Below are positions 59,008 through 64,000 of a stretch of DNA of 64,000 bases, in pieces. The position numbers and the translations under genes were made by a program. The DNA comes from Oscillospiraceae bacterium (GTDB taxonomy: Bacteria; Bacillota; Clostridia; Oscillospirales; Oscillospiraceae), in contig JAAWKB010000002.1 in the NCBI GenBank assembly GCA_022797115.1, forward strand, positions 1 to 64,000, given 5' to 3'. Within the stretch, counting starts at the first letter, position 1. The number at the start of each line of letters is the position of its first letter. Below the pieces are notes generated by a model, which was not told the origin of the DNA, searched no databases, and was given only the letters and a program-made list of their open reading frames with translations.

Positions 59008-59822
59008 GACGGATTGATCTTGCGCCCCTTACGCCGGAGGGCGGCAGCCTGGTTGGCTATCTCCACGACCCGGACAATTCCTATATCCACCGCAGCCCCC
59101 GGCCCGCCATCCTGGTCATCCCAGGGGGCGGCTACCGGAAGCTGGTGGAGCATGAGGGGGACCCGGTGGCCTGGGAGTTTTTTACCGCCGGATTCCACAC
59201 CTTTATCCTCTCCTACTCCCTGTGGAACGCCGAAGCGCCGGAGCCCCTGGGCTGGACGCCGCTGGCCCAGGCATCCCAGGCCCTGCGCCTGATCCGGGAG
59301 CACGCGGCGGAGTGGGACGTCCGCCCCGACCGGGTGGCCGTCATGGGCTTCTCCGCCGGGGGGAATCTGGCCGGGTCCTGCGCCGTGCTGTGGGACCGGC
59401 CGGAGCTGAAGGCCCGCCTGGGTGCGGCGGACGGCCGCAACCGCCCGGATGCGGCCGTACTGGCCTACCCGGCAACCCTGATGCTGGGCCCCTATGTCCA
59501 CCAGAGCTCCCGGCGGTGCCTGGTGGGGGAGGGGGACCCGGCCCCCTTCGACCTGCCCAGCCAGGTCCGGGCGGACACGCCGCCCTGCTTCGTCTGGTCC
59601 ACCATGGCCGACGACCATGTGCCGGTGGAGAACTCCCTGGAGTTCGCCCAGGCCCTGCGCCGCTGCGGCGTCCCCTGTGAGCTGCATCTCTATACGGAGG
59701 GCCGGCACGGCCTGGGGCTGGGGACAGTGGAGGCTGTGGAGGCGCATCCCCACCTGGCCTCCTGGGCGCCGCTGTGCAAGCAGTGGCTGGGCAGGCAGCT
59801 GGACTTTCCAGTCAGTATGTAG
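59004..59822 (+). CDS. Alpha/beta-hydrolase esterase (acetylesterase-like)
   Basis: A 272-residue enzyme with AILVIPGGGYRKLVEHEGDPVAW (oxyanion hole HGGG variant PGGG), nucleophile elbow VMGFSAGGNLAGS, Asp in ADDHVP and His in EGRHGLGL. The pattern is that of acetyl esterases acting on small sugar esters. It is coupled to the SGNH gene by a 4-bp overlap. The longer track ORF starting at 58704 is another frame of the SGNH gene until 59004. Confidence 0.9.
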   Translation: MRRIDLAPLTPEGGSLVGYLHDPDNSYIHRSPRPAILVIPGGGYRKLVEHEGDPVAWEFFTAGFHTFILSYSLWNAEAPEPLGWTPLAQASQALRLIREHAAEWDVRPDRVAVMGFSAGGNLAGSCAVLWDRPELKARLGAADGRNRPDAAVLAYPATLMLGPYVHQSSRRCLVGEGDPAPFDLPSQVRADTPPCFVWSTMADDHVPVENSLEFAQALRRCGVPCELHLYTEGRHGLGLGTVEAVEAHPHLASWAPLCKQWLGRQLDFPVSM

Positions 59823-59855
59823 CCGGGCCAACCCGGCGGCAGGAGGATGGAAACC

Positions 59856-61142
59856 ATGAGAAAATTTTCCCAGCAATATGACGTAATAGCCGCAGGCGGC
59901 GGCCCGGCGGGGATCTGCGCGGCAGTGGCCGCTGCCCGCCAGGGGGCCAGGACAGCACTGGTGGAGCGTTCCGGCATTTTGGGCGGGATGTTCACCTCCG
60001 GCTATGTCAACCCGATTCTGGGCGCGGTGGCCCCCGGTACAATGTACAGCGAGATCCTCTCCCTGTTGGGCGCTGCCAGCATGAAGACGCGCAATGGGCA
60101 GGAGATGAGCGTGGACACCGAGCGGGCCAAGGGCCTCCTCCTGCAATTCGCCTGCGACGCAGGGGTGGATATCTTCCTCCAGACCCCCGTAGTGGAGGTC
60201 CTGAAGGATGGCAGCGCCGTCAAGGGGCTGGTCATTGGCACCCAGGAGGGGCTCAAGGACCTGTATGCCGGCGTGGTGGTGGACGCCACCGGCGACGGCT
60301 TTGTGGCCGCCCGTGCGGGAGCAGAGTACCAAATGGGCCGGGAGTGCGACGGCCGCTGCCAGCCTGCCACCCTTGAGTTTAGCCTGTACGGTGTGGACGA
60401 GGAAACCGGCATCACCTGCTGGGGCGGCAGCGACCCGGTCACGCTGCCCGATGGGACGAAATATGCGGATTTCTGCAAGGCGGCCAACGCCCGGGGCGAG
60501 CTGCCGGAGCATGTGACCATTGTCCGCATTCACCGCACCAACCGCCCCGGCGAGCGCAGCATCAACGCCACCCAGGCCAACGGCTTCGACACCCTCACCC
60601 CGGAGGGCGTTTTAGGCGCGGAGGCTTCGCTCCGGGGGCAGATTGACCAGATCATCCGCTTTCTGCGCCAGTACGTCCCCGGTTTTGCGGGCTGTGAGCT
60701 GAAGGGCAGCGGCAGCGCCCTGGGCGTGCGGGAGACCCGGCGGATTATGGGGGACTATGTGATCTCCGACCACGACGTGGAAACCGGTGCGCGGCAGGCG
60801 GACGTGGTGGTGCATGACGCCTGGTTCCTCATCGATATCCACAACCCCGCCGGGGGCGGGCAGGCCGAGGGCCGCTCCCAGCCCGCCATCCCCTACGACA
60901 TCCCCTACCGCAGCCTGCTGCCCCGGGGGCTGGACAATCTGCTCACCGCCGGGCGCTGCATCTCCGGCACCCACCGCGCCCACGCCAGCTACCGCATCGG
61001 CGGCGTATGCCTGGCTACCGGCCAGGCCGCAGGCGTGGCCGCCGCCCTGGCGGCCCTGGGGCACGTCGCCCCCCGGGAGCTGGAAGTGAAAAAGGTGCAG
61101 GACGCCCTGGCCAGGCAGGGCGCGGTCCTCTTTGACCAGTAA
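59856..61142 (+). CDS. FAD-dependent oxidoreductase (FAD_oxidored family), second in the locus
   Basis: A 428-residue enzyme: YDVIAAGGGPAGICAAVAAARQGARTALVE is the FAD motif, RSGILGGMFTSGYVNPILG the family loop and YRIGGVCLATGQAAGVAAAL the C-terminal FAD contact. It is shorter than the paralogue at 55359 and lacks that C-terminal beta domain. I start at 59856, 9 bp after AGGAGG; ATG 59847 would overlap the ribosome site. It ends the tightly spaced SGNH-esterase-oxidoreductase block. Confidence 0.87.
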   Translation: MRKFSQQYDVIAAGGGPAGICAAVAAARQGARTALVERSGILGGMFTSGYVNPILGAVAPGTMYSEILSLLGAASMKTRNGQEMSVDTERAKGLLLQFACDAGVDIFLQTPVVEVLKDGSAVKGLVIGTQEGLKDLYAGVVVDATGDGFVAARAGAEYQMGRECDGRCQPATLEFSLYGVDEETGITCWGGSDPVTLPDGTKYADFCKAANARGELPEHVTIVRIHRTNRPGERSINATQANGFDTLTPEGVLGAEASLRGQIDQIIRFLRQYVPGFAGCELKGSGSALGVRETRRIMGDYVISDHDVETGARQADVVVHDAWFLIDIHNPAGGGQAEGRSQPAIPYDIPYRSLLPRGLDNLLTAGRCISGTHRAHASYRIGGVCLATGQAAGVAAALAALGHVAPRELEVKKVQDALARQGAVLFDQ

Positions 61143-61279
61143 ACAGCGTACCACCCCGTTTGTCAAAGCATGTGGCGCCCATTCTGACAGATGGGGTGAT
61201 TTCCCTTTCACTGCCCGCTTTGATCAACTGGGCCACCGGCTGTCCCGATGGCCGTATGTATCTGAATTGGAGGTTGGCT

Positions 61280-62242
61280 ATGCATCCATTTGAGGAAGAA
61301 TATGTCCCTGTCAATGGCATCCGCCATTTTTTGCTGCACTATCCCAAGACGCCCGGCACGCCGGTTCTGCTCTACCTGCACGGCGGCCCCGGCATCTTTG
61401 AATCCCTGTTCGCGTACCAGCTGGACAAGGGATGGGGGGATCTCTTTACCCAGGTACACTGGGACCAGCGCGGGGCCGGGAAAACCCTCCGGATCAACAA
61501 GCGGGCCGGTATGCCGGAAACAACCGGCCAGATGCTGGACGATCTGCACGGTATTGTCCAGTACTTGCAGCAGAAATACCAGGCAGAAAAAATTGCCCTG
61601 CTCGGCCACTCCTGGGGGAGCATACTTGGCAGCCTGTACGCATTGCGGCACCCTGAAAATGTTTTATGCTATATCGGGGCAGGACAGGTGATCAGCATAA
61701 TGGAAAATGAACGGGCCGGGTATCAGAAAATGCGGGAGTTGGCCCGGAAGGCGGGGAACCAGAAGCACCTCCAGGCGCTGGAGAAGCTGGGGGAGTATCC
61801 TCCCAGCGACCCGGAGCTGCTGCTGAAGCGTCTGCCCGCCATGCGGAAAATACAGGAGGCCTATGACAACGGCCCTGTTTCCGGCTCGGGCCTGGGCGGC
61901 ATGCTGAAGGTTATCTGCCGCAGCCCCTCCTTCCGGTGGGGCGACCTCGCCAGCTTCCTGCGGATCATGCAGGTAAATCATCCGCTCCATCTGCAAATGG
62001 CTTCCTTTGACCTCTTCCAATTCCCGGCGCACTACCAGACGCCGGTCCATTATATCCTGGGCGGGGCGGACAATATCACGCCTGTGCCGCTCAGCGAAGC
62101 CTACTTTGATACGATTGACGCACCCCAGAAAACGATCGCCGTCATCCCGGACGCCGGGCATAACCTCATGTACGAAAAACCGGATGCCTTTGCCGCCGCC
62201 CTCCGCAGGGTGCGGGAAACCCTATATAGTCGAAGCGGCTGA
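61280..62242 (+). CDS. Alpha/beta-hydrolase, S33 (proline iminopeptidase-like)
   Basis: A 320-residue hydrolase with VLLYLHGGPGIFES (oxyanion motif HGGPG), VHWDQRGAGKT, nucleophile elbow ALLGHSWGSILG, Asp in LGGADNITPV and His in PDAGHNLMYEKP. S33 enzymes cleave N-terminal proline or small esters/amides, so the substrate is open. GGAGGT lies 5 bp before ATG 61280; the track start at 61160 has no ribosome site. Its codon use is slightly more AT-rich than the preceding gene. Confidence 0.87.
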   Translation: MHPFEEEYVPVNGIRHFLLHYPKTPGTPVLLYLHGGPGIFESLFAYQLDKGWGDLFTQVHWDQRGAGKTLRINKRAGMPETTGQMLDDLHGIVQYLQQKYQAEKIALLGHSWGSILGSLYALRHPENVLCYIGAGQVISIMENERAGYQKMRELARKAGNQKHLQALEKLGEYPPSDPELLLKRLPAMRKIQEAYDNGPVSGSGLGGMLKVICRSPSFRWGDLASFLRIMQVNHPLHLQMASFDLFQFPAHYQTPVHYILGGADNITPVPLSEAYFDTIDAPQKTIAVIPDAGHNLMYEKPDAFAAALRRVRETLYSRSG

Positions 62243-62316
62243 GAATCAGTAAAGTTCGGCGGCTAAAACAGCATCCCGCGCACAGGGACCACAAGACTGC
62301 TCGGAGGAGATATGCC

Positions 62317-63441
62317 ATGCAATCTGTAAATCTATTGATCAAACCGGCCTCCAGCCTCTGCAACCTGCGCTGCCGCTACTGCTTTTATGAGGACATCTCC
62401 AACCACCGCAGTGAAAAGAGCACGGGGATCATGCCGGACAGCGTCGTGGGGACGCTGCTGGAAAACGTATTCCGCCTTGTGGACGCCAACGGCGCGGCCA
62501 GCTTCGCATTCCAGGGCGGGGAGCCCACCTTGGCCGGCCTCCCCTTCTTTGAACGCTTCGCGGCAGAGGCCCGGCGGCTCTGCCCCGCCAGGGTATCGCT
62601 GCATTTCTCCCTCCAGACCAACGGGACCCTGCTGGACGAGGACTGGGCCGCCTTCTTCCGCCGCCAGCAATTCCTGGTGGGCCTCTCCCTGGACGGCTAT
62701 AAGGATCTGCACAACCTGTACCGGGTAGACGAAAAGGGCGGCGGCAGCTGGAACCGGACTGTCCGCGCCCTGCGTCTGCTACAAAAGCAGCATGTCATGA
62801 CAAATGCCCTCTGCGTCGTCACCGCCCAGTGCGCACGGCACCCGGACCGGGCCTATACGGAGCTGAAACGGCTGGGGTTCGACTGTATGCAGTTCATCCC
62901 CTGCCTGGACCCCATCGGCCAGGAGCGGGGCGCCCTGCCCTTTTCCCTGACGCCGGAGCGGTATGGACAATTCCTGTGCCGCCTGTTCGACCGCTGGTAT
63001 GAGGACTGGGCAAGCGGCCGCTATCACAGCATCCGCCTGTTCGACGATTACGTCCACCTGCTCCTGGGGGACCTGCCGGGGACCTGCTCCACCTGCGGGC
63101 AATGCGGCGGCTATTTTGTGGTGGAGAGCGACGGGAGCGTCTATCCCTGTGACTTTTTCGTGCTGGACCAGTGGAGGCTCGGGACGCTGGGCCGGACGCC
63201 CCTGGCGGAGATGGCGGCCGGGGACCGCCTCCAGGCGTTCTTCCAGCAGGGCAGCGAAAAGCCCGCGGAATGTGCCGGCTGCCGCTGGTGCAGGCTGTGC
63301 GGCGGCGGCTGCAAAAACGACTGGGTTTCCGCCCCGGACCCGCACAACTATTTCTGCCCAGCCCTCCAACAGTTTTTCGCCTATGCCGAAGACCGCCTGC
63401 TCTCCATCGCCCAGGAGGAACGGATCATGCGGCGCAGATAG
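62317..63441 (+). CDS. Anaerobic sulfatase-maturating enzyme (radical SAM/SPASM)
   Basis: A 374-residue radical-SAM enzyme. LIKPASSLCNLRCRYCFYED carries the Cys-x3-Cys-x2-Cys cluster site (C15, C19, C22); FAFQGGEPTLAGLPFF and SLQTNG are family motifs. The SPASM region has CSTCGQCGGYFVVESDGSVYPCDFF and CAGCRWCRLCGGGCKNDW for two further Fe-S clusters. It oxidises the active-site Cys of sulfatases to formylglycine without oxygen and fits the Cys-type sulfatase at 49569. GAGGAGATATGCC precedes the ATG. Confidence 0.92.
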   Translation: MQSVNLLIKPASSLCNLRCRYCFYEDISNHRSEKSTGIMPDSVVGTLLENVFRLVDANGAASFAFQGGEPTLAGLPFFERFAAEARRLCPARVSLHFSLQTNGTLLDEDWAAFFRRQQFLVGLSLDGYKDLHNLYRVDEKGGGSWNRTVRALRLLQKQHVMTNALCVVTAQCARHPDRAYTELKRLGFDCMQFIPCLDPIGQERGALPFSLTPERYGQFLCRLFDRWYEDWASGRYHSIRLFDDYVHLLLGDLPGTCSTCGQCGGYFVVESDGSVYPCDFFVLDQWRLGTLGRTPLAEMAAGDRLQAFFQQGSEKPAECAGCRWCRLCGGGCKNDWVSAPDPHNYFCPALQQFFAYAEDRLLSIAQEERIMRRR

Positions 63442-63476
63442 CAGGATGCAGCGTCCGCCGGGGGTTACACGCCTGC

Positions 63477-64000
63477 CTAAAGCGGCGTTTCCCGCTGGGA
63501 TTGGAACCAGGCCCGGTTCTGGAGGACCGCCGGACTGTCCGGCTTGCAGGCTGCGGCCAGCTCATTGAAGGCTTCCGCCCGCTTCTGGTCGCCCAGGCGG
63601 CTGTAGCAGACACAGAGCTGGATATAGGGGAGGTATCCATAGCAGTCCGGGGAGACAAAGCAGCCCCGGCGGTCGTCCCGGGAGCAGGTCAGCGCAAGGG
63701 TGTACCAATAGGCCGCCTGCGCAAGCCGCTCCCGCTGGAGGAACCAGCGCCCCATCTCGCAGCAGGTCTCAGCCCTGGGCAGGTCATAGGCAAAGGTGCG
63801 CAGAAGCGCCGCCAGGGCCGCCTCGGGCTGGTCAAGCTGCTCATGGCAGTAGGCGCAGAGGCAGCAGGCGTCAATGCAGTTCTCCACCCAGCCCCGGCCC
63901 TCCTCCAAAAACTCTTCAAACACCGCCAGGGCCTCATCCCAGCGTTGGTGGTAGTAGAGCTCCCGGCCGTAGTAAAACCGCTGGCGGGGATCCAGCTCCG
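63477..64000 (-). CDS. TPR-containing protein, probably the C-terminal part of a family 2 glycosyltransferase (partial)
   Basis: The frame stays open to the right edge, so the track ATG at 63923 is internal. The edge translates LDPRQRFYYGRELYYHQRWD, EALAVFEEFLEEG, a tetratricopeptide-like pattern, followed by further repeats (QPEAALAALLRTFAYDLPRAETCCEMGRWFLQRERLAQAAYWYTLAL). The RFYYGRELYYHxRxxEAxxxFExFL segment commonly follows the catalytic domain in SunS-like glycosyltransferases. About 174 residues are visible and the catalytic domain, if present, lies outside the window. It converges on the maturase gene. Confidence 0.7.
   Translation of the reverse strand, partial: ELDPRQRFYYGRELYYHQRWDEALAVFEEFLEEGRGWVENCIDACCLCAYCHEQLDQPEAALAALLRTFAYDLPRAETCCEMGRWFLQRERLAQAAYWYTLALTCSRDDRRGCFVSPDCYGYLPYIQLCVCYSRLGDQKRAEAFNELAAACKPDSPAVLQNRAWFQSQRETPL

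Noticed and set aside
62317-63441. Radical-SAM/SPASM enzyme as a RiPP peptide maturase
   Set aside because: No small precursor ORF lies nearby. Motifs and length fit anaerobic sulfatase maturases and a Cys-type sulfatase is in the same locus.
1-64000. tRNA, rRNA genes or a replication origin
   Set aside because: No cloverleaf-type GTTCGA/CCA-like segments in intergenic gaps, no rRNA sequence and no DnaA-box cluster were recognised on reading.

Overview
The window is about 64 kb of a high-GC, spore-forming Firmicute. Sporulation genes (spoVT, spoVAE, a spoVAD fragment, a SpoIIM-family gene), AGGAGG-type ribosome binding sites and TTGACA/TATAAT promoters, together with blocks such as dprA-topA-trmFO, plsX-acpP-rnc and rimM-trmD, suggest a gut Clostridium-class bacterium of the Oscillospiraceae (Flavonifractor/Oscillibacter-like). 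The family placement is inference; no rRNA is present. No tRNA, rRNA, CRISPR array or complete insertion sequence was seen.

Layout. 1-3.4 kb: end of a Na+/amino-acid symporter, three GNAT acetyltransferases and gltX. 3.4-9.4 kb: a SpoIIM-family protein and a peptide-antibiotic (Bcr/Cpr-type) ABC exporter. Its response regulator and histidine kinase are separated by the transporter genes, a collapsed third permease and a MerR gene. 9.6-12.4 kb: rpsU, an RluA-type pseudouridine synthase and an alpha-L-fucosidase. 12.6-15.6 kb: a BlaR1/BlaI-type pair with clear operators. 15.7-29.6 kb: mostly core genes (PAP2, TrmH-type methyltransferase, dprA, topA, trmFO, plsX, acpP, rnc, uppP, ftsK/spoIIIE). 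Two extra genes with a two-site divergent control region are wedged between topA and trmFO. A Nudix gene carries an in-frame stop. 29.7-37.8 kb: accessory genes: an AT-rich MFS transporter, a MacB-type ABC exporter with its own two-component system (both promoters carry the same direct repeat), an ECF sigma factor and a DUF2461 protein. 38-40.3 kb: rimM, trmD and a membrane-anchored XRE regulator. 40.4-44 kb: spoVT, a small DUF protein, a large serine recombinase, the 3' part of spoVAD and intact spoVAE. 44-49.5 kb: a membrane protein and a 1,557-residue secreted protein with leucine-rich repeats, a metallo-beta-lactamase fold and SLH domains. 49.5-63.4 kb: a sulfated-glycan type locus (sulfatase, sorbitol-6-phosphate-dehydrogenase-like SDR, CUT1 sugar ABC transporter without its ATPase, two FAD oxidoreductases, GntR regulator, SGNH hydrolase, esterase, S33 hydrolase, anaerobic sulfatase maturase). 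A TPR protein runs off the right edge.

How the parts work together. The two ABC exporters each pair with a two-component system whose probable binding sites (direct repeats of 11-12 bp period just upstream of the -10) can be read directly. The sugar locus reads as a substrate-induced catabolic regulon: GntR lies between divergent arms, one arm holds uptake genes and the sulfatase, the other holds hydrolases and the radical-SAM enzyme that would activate the sulfatase.

The most striking region is 41.4-43.9 kb. A large serine recombinase ends about 25 bp before the point where spoVAD homology begins, mid-gene, and spoVAE follows intact. This is the geometry of an integrated element interrupting a sporulation gene, as in the sigK skin element. 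The 5' part of spoVAD and spoVAC are not in the window, so whether the gene can be restored during sporulation cannot be decided here.
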